Shown here in pieces: positions 47,103 through 55,811 of a DNA stretch of 64,000 nucleotides. The position numbers and the translations under genes are program-made. The notes under the pieces were generated by a model. The model was not told the origin of the DNA, searched no databases, and was given only the letters and a program-made list of their open reading frames with translations. The DNA is from Candidatus Sphingomonas colombiensis (GTDB lineage: Bacteria; Pseudomonadota; Alphaproteobacteria; Sphingomonadales; Sphingomonadaceae): positions 69,501 to 133,500 of the forward strand of contig CP119315.1 in assembly GCA_029202845.1 (NCBI GenBank), given 5' to 3'. The stretch's first letter is position 1. Every line of letters begins with the position of its first letter.

Positions 47103-48581
47103 TCACGCGTGCTTCGAGTCGAGCAGCCCAGCGGCGTCGCCCATTAAGGTGGGCACACCGCGCAGCACTCCCTGGAACGCAGTCAGTGGTTCGCCCAATG
47201 TAATACCATTGCCACCGATCATGAATTCGCGAATTGTATCCTCGTGCGGCCCGGTGCGCTTCTTAACGACTGAGATCGCCCGACGGACCCGGCCAAGAGC
47301 CTCAAAATACCGGAGCAGGATGACGGTATCGGCGAGGTAGGTGACATCGACCGGCGACTTCATGTCGCCGACCAGCCCATGCTGCGCGACAGTCAAGAAG
47401 GTCGTGACCCCTTGCCGGTTCAGATATTGCAGCAATTCGTGCATATGCAAAATCAGCGCCTGCTCCTCCGGCATGGCAGCCTGATAGCCGTTGAGGCTAT
47501 CGATCACGACAAGACGCGCGCCAAATTTCTCGACGCAGATACGCACGCGTTCGGAGAATTCGCCCGGGGTCAGCTCGGCCGCGTCAATTTGCTCAATCAC
47601 GAGCTTGTCGGTGTCGATCATCGCCTGGAGATCTATCCCCAGCCCTTTTGAGCGTTCGAACAACAGGCCGAGCTCTTCGTCGAACGCGAACATCGCAGCG
47701 GTTTCGCCGCGCTCCACTGCCGACTTGATGAAGCTGAGCGCGAGCAGCGACTTGCCGGTTCCAGCCGGACCCAGGATTAGGTTACTCGCACCGCGCTCAA
47801 ACCCGCCACCGAGCAGACCGTTGAGCTCGGCATTGTCGATCGGCACCGTCTCTCGCGTGAAGTCGGAACGATGTTCCGCAGACACCAGCCGCGGAAAGAC
47901 GCGCACGCCGCCTGTATCGATCACGAAATCATGATATCCGCCACGATAGCGCCGCCCGCGATATTTGAGTACGCGCATCCGCCGCCGCTCCGCGCCGTAA
48001 GTGGGTGAGAGTTCCTCCAGTCGGATAACCGCGTGCGCGACGCTGTGAACGGTCTTGTCCATGACGTCGGCAGTCAGATCGTCGAGCATCAGTACGGTCG
48101 CATGATGTTGCGAGAAATAGTGCTTCAACGCAAGTATCTGTCGTCGGTACCGCAAAGAGCTCTGCGCGAGCAGGCGAATTTCGGACAAGCTGTCGAGTAC
48201 GACGCGTGAAGGCTTGATTCGCTCGAACGATTCGAAAATTCGCTTCGTCGTCTCGCCGAGTTCCAGATCTGAAGAATAAAGAAGACTTTGTTGTTGATTA
48301 TCATCCAGCAAGATTTCCGGTGGAACGAGCTCGAATACGTGAAAGTTTTTTTCGAATGTCCAGCCGTGGGACGCGGCGCCGTCGCGCAGTTCTTCGTCGG
48401 TTTCCGACAAGGTGATATAAAGTACCGTTTCCCCCGCCTCCACCCCGGCAAGCAGGAACTGGCTGGCGATTGTGGTTTTACCCGTACCGGGACTGCCTTC
48501 GATCAGGAATAATCTGCCACGGGAAAAGCCACCCGATAGAATATCGTCAAAGCCCGGCACACCGGCTGCACAATTAGGCAT
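47103..48581 (-). CDS. KaiC-like double-domain ATPase
   Basis: A 492-residue protein of two RecA-fold KaiC domains. Domain 1 has GVPGFDDILSGGFSRGRLFL with Walker A GSPGTGKTT; domain 2 has LNGLLGGGFERGASNLILGP with Walker A GPAGTGKS. The ATG at 48581 was chosen because GGAGGAGCG precedes it. Cyanobacterial KaiC is the clock ATPase; in proteobacteria KaiC homologues pair with histidine kinases and act in stress or signal responses rather than a full clock. The adjoining hybrid kinase gene (8-base gap, same strand) supports a signalling pair. No kaiB or kaiA is present in the window. Confidence 0.9.
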   Translation of the reverse strand: MPNCAAGVPGFDDILSGGFSRGRLFLIEGSPGTGKTTIASQFLLAGVEAGETVLYITLSETDEELRDGAASHGWTFEKNFHVFELVPPEILLDDNQQQSLLYSSDLELGETTKRIFESFERIKPSRVVLDSLSEIRLLAQSSLRYRRQILALKHYFSQHHATVLMLDDLTADVMDKTVHSVAHAVIRLEELSPTYGAERRRMRVLKYRGRRYRGGYHDFVIDTGGVRVFPRLVSAEHRSDFTRETVPIDNAELNGLLGGGFERGASNLILGPAGTGKSLLALSFIKSAVERGETAAMFAFDEELGLLFERSKGLGIDLQAMIDTDKLVIEQIDAAELTPGEFSERVRICVEKFGARLVVIDSLNGYQAAMPEEQALILHMHELLQYLNRQGVTTFLTVAQHGLVGDMKSPVDVTYLADTVILLRYFEALGRVRRAISVVKKRTGPHEDTIREFMIGGNGITLGEPLTAFQGVLRGVPTLMGDAAGLLDSKHA

Positions 48582-49051
48582 CGCTCCTCCGCGGTTTTTT
48601 TGCCTCAAGCGCTGGCCTTTCAGCACCGATGCATCACAGAATTGACCTGTCTAAATGCGTGAATCTTGAGTTTGATCCCTTGGCTTGCCCCGCAGCTTCG
48701 ATGCCGTGCGAACGCCCCCGTCACACAGAACGATGCGCCGACTGCGGTGCAGCCGGTCGGATTCGACATAGCCGATCACGTTAACAACCAGGTCGTCGAG
48801 GCGTCGCCCCGATGGCACCTTTCCGTTGGATGGGCCCGTGCCCCAAGTGAGCTCTCATCGCGCGGCCCCCGCGTGAAGCGCTTGCGATATTGCACAGTCG
48901 TCGAGCCCAGATCGCCGGATTTCGCCATGCCGTGCATCACAAGCGCTGCCGCCGGTTTTGCTTAGCCATGTGTCCATTGGGTTCGATCAGTATGACGCGT
49001 TTCGGTGAAAACCCGCGCCCGCCGACGGGTCGTCCGTCACCCACGCCCCCG
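48582..49051. other. Intergenic, no recognisable gene
   Basis: Nearly 470 bases between the kaiC-like gene and the DUF3597 gene. A plus-strand frame of about 100 codons has no recognised domain or ribosome site. Confidence 0.45.
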
Positions 49052-49435
49052 TCAGCCGCGCAGGCTGTCCGGCACCACCCCGCCATTCTCCGCAAGTTTC
49101 TCCATTACCGCCTTGTGAAGCGCGATGTTCTCCTCCGCGCTACCGTCGGCGCCGACGTGAACGTTCAGCTCGTTGGCCAGCACTTTGCGGGCATCCAGAC
49201 TCGAATCGAGGTCGAGCAACTTCAGCAGATCGACGATAGAGGTCTGGTAGTTGCCGCCACCGTTTTTCATCGAAGCCATCTCCGCGAGGACGGCACCTAC
49301 GTCGACGGCTTCCGGCGCGGGTGTCGATGCTGCGACGACTGGGGCTGCGCCGACGGATGCGTCCGACAACGGTGCGGAGGACGCGGCTCCCGGGCGATGG
49401 AAGATCTTGTCCATAATCGTGCCGAAAATGCTCAT
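49052..49435 (-). CDS. DUF3597 domain protein
   Basis: A 127-residue protein: MSIFGTIMDKIFHRPGAASS, a Ala/Pro-rich linker, then the DUF3597 core (GAVLAEMASMKNGGGNYQTS with IVDLLKLLDLDSSLDARKVL and LANELNVHV). The core resembles a LysM-like or channel-associated helical fold in the family description. The function is unknown; homologues sit in stress-related neighbourhoods of sphingomonads. It is divergent from the DUF4142 lipoprotein. Confidence 0.82.
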   Translation of the reverse strand: MSIFGTIMDKIFHRPGAASSAPLSDASVGAAPVVAASTPAPEAVDVGAVLAEMASMKNGGGNYQTSIVDLLKLLDLDSSLDARKVLANELNVHVGADGSAEENIALHKAVMEKLAENGGVVPDSLRG

Positions 49436-49542
49436 GTCGTCGCTCCCTGATCGCGCCGCAACGCCGGCGCTAGAAAACGCTCAACGCGGCACCACTCTCA
49501 AAAGCTCCACCATCGTAAACACATCTCGGAACAACACATCTC

Positions 49543-49567
49543 GGAACGTCGGTCGCGCCCGGACGTT
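49543..49567 (+). promoter_or_regulatory. EcfG-type promoter (GGAAC-N16-CGTT)
   Basis: An exact consensus match: GGAAC at 49543-49547, 16 bases, CGTT at 49564-49567, about 29 bases before the ATG at 49596. Confidence 0.72.
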
Positions 49568-49595
49568 TGCCACGCCAGCGACAGGGAGACGGAAT

Positions 49596-50177
49596 ATGCG
49601 CATCAGGACAATTGCGATCACCTCGGCGGCAATGCTCGCACTCGCGGCCTGCGGGCAAAAGACGACCACCAGCGAAACGAGCAACACCACGGTCGTGTCG
49701 AGCGACATGAACACGGTGGCGATCAACACCAACATGACCTCGATTGCACCGGCAAACGGGCAGACATTCGCGAACGCCGCCGCCGCGAGCGACGCGTTCG
49801 AGATCGCGACCTCGCGAATGGCATTGACGACGTCCAAGTCGACCTCGATCAAGAAATTCGCGCAGAAGATGATCGACGCGCACACATCTTCGACGGCGAA
49901 GCTGAAGACAGTAGCGGCCAGCGCGAACCCGGCAATCACGCCTGACCCGACGCTGACGCCCGAACAGCAGCAGCAGGTCGACAGCATGAAAACGATGACC
50001 GGCTCGGATTTCGACAAGGCCTATATCGATGCGCAGGTCGCGGGTCATCAGAAGACGCTAGACGCCCTTAAAGCCTATTCGGCCACCGGTGACGTCGCCC
50101 CGCTCAAGACCTTCGCAACCGGGTTGATCCCGACGGTGACCGCGCACCTCAACATGGCGAAGGGCCTCAAGCCCTAA
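49596..50177 (+). CDS. DUF4142 lipoprotein
   Basis: A 193-residue protein with a lipoprotein signal (MRIRTIAITSAAMLALAACG, lipobox LAAC). It is followed by a Thr/Ser/Asn-rich linker and a DUF4142 ferritin-like helical domain (FANAAAASDAFEIATSRMAL, TSIKKFAQKMIDAHTSSTAK, QVAGHQKTLDALKAYSATGD). The family is often stress-induced; its biochemical role is unknown. A consensus EcfG promoter sits directly upstream. Confidence 0.88.
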   Translation: MRIRTIAITSAAMLALAACGQKTTTSETSNTTVVSSDMNTVAINTNMTSIAPANGQTFANAAAASDAFEIATSRMALTTSKSTSIKKFAQKMIDAHTSSTAKLKTVAASANPAITPDPTLTPEQQQQVDSMKTMTGSDFDKAYIDAQVAGHQKTLDALKAYSATGDVAPLKTFATGLIPTVTAHLNMAKGLKP

Positions 50178-50329
50178 CGGCGCCCAGCCTCGCGTCATCT
50201 CGACGGCGCTTGCTTTCGATCAGTACGATAAAGGTGTTCGGGTCCACCAAACCGTGGGCCCGAACTGTTTCCAGGGCGTTCTTCCATCGAAGGGGCTGCG
50301 GCCCACTTGATCACACGGAGGGATCAGCG

Positions 50330-52396
50330 ATGGCGACGGATAACATCAAGACCGGCTTCGGCATGGGGAGCGAGCCCCATCAGCAGGGCGGAGACATGCT
50401 CACGACCAATCACGGGGTGCCCGTCTCCGACAATCAGAATAGCTTGAAATCCGGTGCGCGCGGACCGTCGCTTCTAGAAGACTTCGTGCTACGCGAAAAA
50501 ATCTTCCATTTCGACCATGAGCGTATCCCGGAACGAATCGTTCATGCCCGCGGTTCCGGGGCGCACGGCTTTTTCGAAGCCACCGACGACATTTCGGACC
50601 TCTCCAAGGCTGCGGTCTTCACAAAAGGTGAAAAAACCGAGGTGTTCGTCCGCTTCTCGACCGTTGCGGGCGGTGCGGGTTCGGTAGATACGCCACGCGA
50701 TGTGCGCGGCTTCGCGGTCAAGATGTATACGCGCGAGGGCAATTGGGATCTCGTCGGCAACAACATTCCGGTGTTCTTCATTCAGGACGCAATCAAGTTT
50801 CCCGATCTGATCCACGCGGTGAAGATGGAGGCCGACCGGGCATATCCGCAAGCCGGTAGCGCTCATGACACCTTCTGGGACTGGGCGTCGCTGATGCCCG
50901 AGACGACGCACATGCTGATGTGGGCGATGTCGGACCGCGCGCTCCCGCGCTCGCTGCGGATGATGGAGGGGTTTGGTGTTCACACCTTCAAGCTCGTCAA
51001 TGCCAAGAGCAACGCAAGCTTCGTCAAGTTCCACTGGAAGCCAAAACTTGGCCTGCAGTCGACGATCTGGGACGAGGCGATGAAGCTGCAGGCGGCGGAC
51101 AACGACTATCACCGCCGCGACTTGTTCGAGGCGATCGACGCGGGGACTTTCCCGGAATGGGAACTCGGCATCCAGGTGTTCGACCAGGCGTTCGCTGACG
51201 CCCAGCCCTATGACGTGCTGGATGCGACCAAACTGATCCCGGAAAACGACGTGCCGGTCCGCCTCATCGGGCGAATGGTGCTTGACCGCAACGTCGACAA
51301 CTTTTTCGCAGAGACCGAGCAGGTCGCGTTCCTGCCAACCAACATCGTGCCCGGCATCGATTTCTCGAACGATCCGCTGCTTCAGGGTCGGCTTTTCTCC
51401 TACCTTGATACGCAGAAATCGCGACTGGGCACGACCAACTTCCACCAGATCCCGATCAACGCGCCGCGCTGCCCGTTCGGCAACTTCCAGCGTGACGGGA
51501 TGATGCAGACGATGGTGCCAAAGGGCCGTGCCAACTACGAGCCGAACAGCCTCGCCGCGCATGGCGAAGAGGGAGGCCCACGCGAGACTGCGGCAGGCTT
51601 TACCACCACCAATGGCACGATCGGCGCCGGCGAGACCGGCAACAAGTTGCGCGTCCGTGCCGAGACGTTTGCCGATCACTTCAGCCAGGCGCGGCTGTTT
51701 TATCTTTCGCAGAGCGAAAGCGAGCAAGCGCACATCGCCTCATCCTTCGTATTCGAACTATCGAAGGTTGGCCTGCTCGACAAGGTTCCACCGCGCATGG
51801 TCGCGAACCTACGCAACGTCGATGAGGATCTCGCCAAGCGAGTGGCGGCGGGGCTCGGTATCGATCTTCCGGCAAAGGCTAAGGCAGCGAAGGACCCGAT
51901 CGACATGACGCCCTCCAACGCCCTCTCGATTCACAAGAACATGAAGGAAACGCTTGAGGGACGGGTAGTCGGGATACTGATCGCCGACGGTACGGACGCC
52001 GACGCGCTCAGGGCGCTCGTCGCGGCGATCACGAAGGAGAGGGGCAAGGCGGTAATCGTCGCACCCAGGGTTGGTGGCGCGGAGCTCTCGGATGGGACGA
52101 TGCAGAAGGCCGACGGTCAGCTTGCGGGATCGCCGTCGCAAATCTTCGACGCGATCGCGATTGTTCTTTCCAAGGCGGGCTGCGCGACGTTGCTGCAGGA
52201 GGCGGCAGCGGTCGGCTTCGTCATGGACGCGTTCGGGCACTTGAAGGCGAGCGGCGCGACCGACGCCGCCAAACCGTTGCTCGACAAGGCCGGCGTGGAG
52301 CCTGACGCGGGCGTGACCGGCCTCGACGGTGCGTTCGTAGCAGCGGCGAAGAAGCGGTTTTATGACCGCGAACCGGGCCTGAGGACGCTGGCATGA
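50330..52396 (+). CDS. katE: Large-subunit monofunctional catalase (HPII/KatE type)
   Basis: A 688-residue clade 2 haem catalase that removes hydrogen peroxide. The distal His lies in RIVHARGSGAHGFFE, the distal Asn region is FFIQDAIKFPDLIHAVK, and the proximal Tyr lies in GRLFSYLDTQKSRLG. The C-terminal 150 residues form the DJ-1/flavodoxin-like domain of large catalases (VVGILIADGTDADALRALVA). The ATG at 50330 follows GGAGGG; upstream codons are not catalase-like. The last codons overlap the start of the next gene, suggesting co-translation. Confidence 0.95.
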   Translation: MATDNIKTGFGMGSEPHQQGGDMLTTNHGVPVSDNQNSLKSGARGPSLLEDFVLREKIFHFDHERIPERIVHARGSGAHGFFEATDDISDLSKAAVFTKGEKTEVFVRFSTVAGGAGSVDTPRDVRGFAVKMYTREGNWDLVGNNIPVFFIQDAIKFPDLIHAVKMEADRAYPQAGSAHDTFWDWASLMPETTHMLMWAMSDRALPRSLRMMEGFGVHTFKLVNAKSNASFVKFHWKPKLGLQSTIWDEAMKLQAADNDYHRRDLFEAIDAGTFPEWELGIQVFDQAFADAQPYDVLDATKLIPENDVPVRLIGRMVLDRNVDNFFAETEQVAFLPTNIVPGIDFSNDPLLQGRLFSYLDTQKSRLGTTNFHQIPINAPRCPFGNFQRDGMMQTMVPKGRANYEPNSLAAHGEEGGPRETAAGFTTTNGTIGAGETGNKLRVRAETFADHFSQARLFYLSQSESEQAHIASSFVFELSKVGLLDKVPPRMVANLRNVDEDLAKRVAAGLGIDLPAKAKAAKDPIDMTPSNALSIHKNMKETLEGRVVGILIADGTDADALRALVAAITKERGKAVIVAPRVGGAELSDGTMQKADGQLAGSPSQIFDAIAIVLSKAGCATLLQEAAAVGFVMDAFGHLKASGATDAAKPLLDKAGVEPDAGVTGLDGAFVAAAKKRFYDREPGLRTLA

Positions 52397-52875
52397 TGCT
52401 CGCCCCATTCTCCTACCGGTCGCGTGTCCTGTCTGGATGGAATGTGATGGCCCAGACGAGTGCGCGCGCGGCTTGGACGGTCAAAGTGTCACGCGAGGTC
52501 ATCGAATCGCGTATGAACATCATGACGGAGAGCGTCTCGTCGCGGCTCACGGCGGACTATGCAGAGATGTCGCGGATGTCGCCCGAAAAGGTCGCGGCCT
52601 TTTGGACGTCGGGTAGCGCGATCCTCAATGCGTTGCGCGGCATGCAGGCCGACTGGATTGAGCAAACGTGTGGCGTCAGCGTGGTGGCGACCCGAGAAGG
52701 GCGGCTCATGCGGAGTGACTGGCTGGACCTCTCAACGCGCGCGACCACCTACGCGCCGCGATCCTTCGAGGCGAGCGCCCGCCTGGGCCGCGACGCGATC
52801 GCACCGGCGCACAAAACCGCAAGTTTGAATTTCAGTCGGCTTGATAAAAGAAAGCGAAAGGCCGCTCGACAGTGA
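52393..52875 (+). CDS. Hypothetical protein coupled to catalase, weakly phasin-like
   Basis: A 160-residue helical protein (AWTVKVSREVIESRMNIMTE, then MSPEKVAAFWTSGSAILNAL) with a basic C terminus (LDKRKRKAARQ). The composition and spacing resemble phasins, which coat storage granules, but the match is weak. It overlaps the catalase stop at its start (ATGATG at 52393) and the flavoprotein start at its end, forming a tightly coupled three-gene unit. An internal ATG at 52447 would be an alternative start. Confidence 0.6.
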   Translation: MMLAPFSYRSRVLSGWNVMAQTSARAAWTVKVSREVIESRMNIMTESVSSRLTADYAEMSRMSPEKVAAFWTSGSAILNALRGMQADWIEQTCGVSVVATREGRLMRSDWLDLSTRATTYAPRSFEASARLGRDAIAPAHKTASLNFSRLDKRKRKAARQ

Positions 52876-53846
52876 TGTTAATCGGTCGCGCGGAGGCGCG
52901 CGCAACTATGAATGATCCATTGGACTGCCTAGTCATCGGTGGGGGGCCTGCCGGCCTCACGGCAGCGATCTATCTCGCACGGTTTCATCTCGAAGTTTGC
53001 GTGATCGATGCGGGCGACGGCCGTGCAGCATTGATACCGATGACCCGCAATCATGCGGGCTTTCCCGATGGCATTGCGGGGGCTGAGCTGCTGCGCCGGA
53101 TGCAGGATCAGGCGGCGCGCTACGGGGCGATTTATCAGCGCGGGACGGTGCACGCAGTCAGGAAGGACCACGATATCTTTGTTGCTACCACTGCAGATGG
53201 AGAAGTCCGTGCGCGTTCGGTGCTTCTGGCGACGGGAGTGGTCAATAATCGTCCTGATATTGATGGCGCGCTTCACGACGACGCGCTCCGGCGCGGACTT
53301 CTCCGCTATTGTCCGATCTGCGACGGATACGAGTTGACCGATCGGCCCGTTGGAGTTGTCGGCACCGGGGAGCACGGAACCAAAGAAGCCCTGTTCGTTC
53401 GCAGTTTCACCGCCGATCTCTCACTGATTTCGCCAGAAACTGCGCACGAACTCACGCCACTCCACGCCGCAGCGCTGGCGGAGGCGGGGGTGCGGCTGGT
53501 GGAGGGACCCTGCCTCAAATTCGTCTTGGCCGACGACCATATCAAAATCGACGTGCCGGCAGGGGAGCATGTCTTCGCCAGCATCTATCTCGCCTTGGGC
53601 TCGATAATCCGGTCGGACCTCGCGGTACGGCTCAGCGCAAACACGACTGACGAAGGGTGCCTCGTTGTCGACGCTCACCAGCGCACCAGCGTCGCGGGAC
53701 TTTATGCCGCGGGCGACGTCGTACAGGGTCTCGATCAGATTAGTCACGCGATGGGCGAAGGTGGTGTTGCAGCGACAACCATCCGCAACGATTTGGCACA
53801 ACGGACTCCGTTGCGCCGGACGGTTCAGGGATTCGATCCCGCGTAG
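52872..53846 (+). CDS. Thioredoxin-reductase-like FAD/NAD(P)-dependent oxidoreductase
   Basis: A flavoprotein of up to 324 residues. The FAD-binding motif is VIGGGPAGLTAAIYLARF, the redox dithiol is CPICDGYE, and an NAD(P)-type loop reads GVVGTGEHGTKEALF. The GLYAAGDVVQGLDQISHAMG motif closes the FAD domain. It would reduce a thiol or small-molecule partner with NAD(P)H; the partner is unknown. The overlap with the preceding gene (52872-52875) supports the upstream start, although an ATG at 52908 (MNDPLDCLVIGGG) fits the family better. Coupling to catalase suggests a peroxide-defence operon. Confidence 0.88.
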   Translation: MMLIGRAEARATMNDPLDCLVIGGGPAGLTAAIYLARFHLEVCVIDAGDGRAALIPMTRNHAGFPDGIAGAELLRRMQDQAARYGAIYQRGTVHAVRKDHDIFVATTADGEVRARSVLLATGVVNNRPDIDGALHDDALRRGLLRYCPICDGYELTDRPVGVVGTGEHGTKEALFVRSFTADLSLISPETAHELTPLHAAALAEAGVRLVEGPCLKFVLADDHIKIDVPAGEHVFASIYLALGSIIRSDLAVRLSANTTDEGCLVVDAHQRTSVAGLYAAGDVVQGLDQISHAMGEGGVAATTIRNDLAQRTPLRRTVQGFDPA

Positions 53847-53982
53847 AGGGTAAACGCATGCTTGAGCGCGGAGCGTAATGAAATCACGCCAGTGAGTATA
53901 AGGCCGGACAACTGGTTCATTGTCGAAATTTGCGTTGATGGCCGGAGCGATATCCGCAAACCAGTCCAAACCCTTTCCGCGA

Positions 53983-54007
53983 TGAACCAACTCCAGCGTC
54001 TCTCGTT
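53983..54007 (+). promoter_or_regulatory. Near-consensus EcfG-type promoter (TGAAC-N16-CGTT)
   Basis: TGAAC at 53983-53987, 16 bases, CGTT at 54004-54007; one mismatch in the -35 element. It lies 31 bases before the ATG at 54038, the usual distance. Confidence 0.48.
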
Positions 54008-54037
54008 CTTCTGGGTAACCGAGAGGAGCTAAACGCG

Positions 54038-54535
54038 ATGACCGATGCCCAAAGCGACGCGAAGAAGCTGAAAAGTGATCTGTGGAAAAGGATGGCCGAG
54101 AGTCCTTTGCTCATGGTCGGCCCGGCGGATGGCGGGACGCATAGCGAGCCGCTGACCGCACAACTCGACAAGCATCAAGTAGACACGCTGTTCTTTTTTG
54201 TGGGCAGGAGCAATCGCATCGCGAAAGCCGGCGCGCTTATGCTCCAGTTCGTGTCGAAAGGCCACGATTTCTTCGCCTGCCTGCATGGCGAGGCTCGCGT
54301 CGATAACGATCGCACGCAGATCGACAAATTGTGGAACAAGCAGGTGGAGGCGTGGTTTCCTGATGGAAAGGACGATCCAAACTTGATTTTGCTACGTGTC
54401 GACATTGACAACGCGGAGTTGTGGGAAACCGACATTTCTATCGCCGGAAGAATAAAAATGATATTTGGCGGCGCGATCAGATCAGACGACGGAGGTCACC
54501 ACGCCAAGGTCGAAAAAACTGCGAAATCTAGATGA
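54038..54535 (+). CDS. PNPOx-like general stress protein (YdaG/GS26 type)
   Basis: A 165-residue split-barrel flavin-binding-fold protein: SDLWKRMAESPLLMVGPADG, TLFFFVGRSNRIAKAGALML, HDFFACLHGEARVDNDRTQI, LWNKQVEAWFPDGKDDPNLI and DIDNAELWE. This order matches the general stress FMN-binding split-barrel (pyridox_ox_2) family. The active role is not established. GAGAGGAG precedes the ATG. Confidence 0.87.
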   Translation: MTDAQSDAKKLKSDLWKRMAESPLLMVGPADGGTHSEPLTAQLDKHQVDTLFFFVGRSNRIAKAGALMLQFVSKGHDFFACLHGEARVDNDRTQIDKLWNKQVEAWFPDGKDDPNLILLRVDIDNAELWETDISIAGRIKMIFGGAIRSDDGGHHAKVEKTAKSR

Positions 54536-54796
54536 TTGAACAAAATTTTTGTGGTCAATTGTCGTTATTTTGACGATCGGGACACTGATCTCAAATTTAC
54601 TGACTCGATCATCCACGATTCAACTCTCTCTCTTGTCCATTGACCAGGATGAAGTTGGCGGAGAAATCAGTATCCCGACCACCAAATTTGTTGCGTCGGC
54701 GGCGGCCGGTAGGCGGCTATGCTGACAGAAGGCATGTGACCTGGAACTGCCCGCAGTGGCTGTCGATGCCGGGTTTGCGAAACGCCGACAACGAGA

Positions 54797-55810
54797 TTGG
54801 TAGCCGGTTTGCATAACGGCCCTTGGATAAAGTCAGGTGCGGCCGGACTATACGTCGTGCCAGCCGACTGCTGGATCGATCCGAGGCAGGCGGTGGCGCG
54901 TGCTCTTGTCACGCACGGGCATGGTGATCATGCGCGCGGCGGGCATGTCCGGGTATTTGCAACGCCGGAGACGTTGGCGATCATGATGCTTCGCTATGGC
55001 GAGGCCAACGAGCCAGTGCCTGTTTCTTACGGCGAGACGATCGAATTGGCAGGTGGCGTGACGGCGACATTCGTACCGGCGGGCCATGTGCTGGGGTCCG
55101 CCCAGATATTGCTGCAATATGCTGGCGAGCGCATCGTCGTTACGGGAGACTACAAGCGTCGTCCGGATCCCACCTGTACGCCGTTCATGCCCATTCCCTG
55201 CGATGTGCTTATCACCGAGGCTACCTTTGGACTGCCGGTGTTCGTCCATCCTCCAATCGAGGATGAGATCGCGCGGTTGTTGGACGCGAGCGCGCTTCAC
55301 GCGGAGCGCTGCGTTCTTGTGGGCGCCTATGCGCTTGGCAAGGCGCAACGCGTCATCGCCGAGCTGCGGCGCGCGGGCTATGACGACACGATCTACCTCC
55401 ACGGCGCGTTGGTCCAGATGTGTCAGCTTTATGAGGAGCATGGCTTGGAGTTAGGCCCGCTAGGGCGGGTGATGGACACGCCGAAGGAGGCACTCAAGGG
55501 ACGGATAGTGATGTGCCCACCCGGCGCCCTCAACGATCGCTGGGCCCGACGGCTTCCAGATCCTGTGACTGCGATGGCATCCGGCTGGATGCGCGTGCGG
55601 CAGCGAGCGCGCCAGCGCAATGTGGAGTTGCCACTGGTGATCTCCGACCACGCCGACTGGAACGAACTGACGCAGACGGTCACCGAAGTGAACCCGGCGG
55701 AGACGTGGGTCACCCACGGCCGGGAAGATGGACTGCTCCGTTGGTGCGAGCTTCATCAACACGCCGCGCGCGCGCTGTCGATGATCGGCCTCTATGAGGA
55801 GGAAGATTGA
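54797..55810 (+). CDS. Ligase-associated DNA exonuclease (metallo-beta-lactamase fold)
   Basis: A 337-residue MBL-fold nuclease of the family regularly encoded next to an ATP-dependent DNA ligase. The metal-binding motif HGHGDHARGG is near residue 40, with later His/Asp ligands in PAGHVLGSAQILL, VVTGDYKRRPDPT and SDHADW. LVGAYALGKAQRVIAEL is typical of the family. The predicted start is a TTG (54797); other weak starts exist. It ends 2 bases before the ligase gene, so the pair is an operon. The Lhr-like helicase and PdeM-type phosphoesterase that usually complete this set are not present. Confidence 0.9.
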   Translation: MVAGLHNGPWIKSGAAGLYVVPADCWIDPRQAVARALVTHGHGDHARGGHVRVFATPETLAIMMLRYGEANEPVPVSYGETIELAGGVTATFVPAGHVLGSAQILLQYAGERIVVTGDYKRRPDPTCTPFMPIPCDVLITEATFGLPVFVHPPIEDEIARLLDASALHAERCVLVGAYALGKAQRVIAELRRAGYDDTIYLHGALVQMCQLYEEHGLELGPLGRVMDTPKEALKGRIVMCPPGALNDRWARRLPDPVTAMASGWMRVRQRARQRNVELPLVISDHADWNELTQTVTEVNPAETWVTHGREDGLLRWCELHQHAARALSMIGLYEEED

Positions 55811-55811
55811 G

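Noticed and set aside
48666..48965. About 100-codon frame upstream of the DUF3597 gene
   Set aside because: No ribosome site or recognised family, and mixed composition.
54736..54765. Possible EcfG promoter before the exonuclease gene
   Set aside because: GGAAC is present, but the matching position reads CGAT rather than NGTT.
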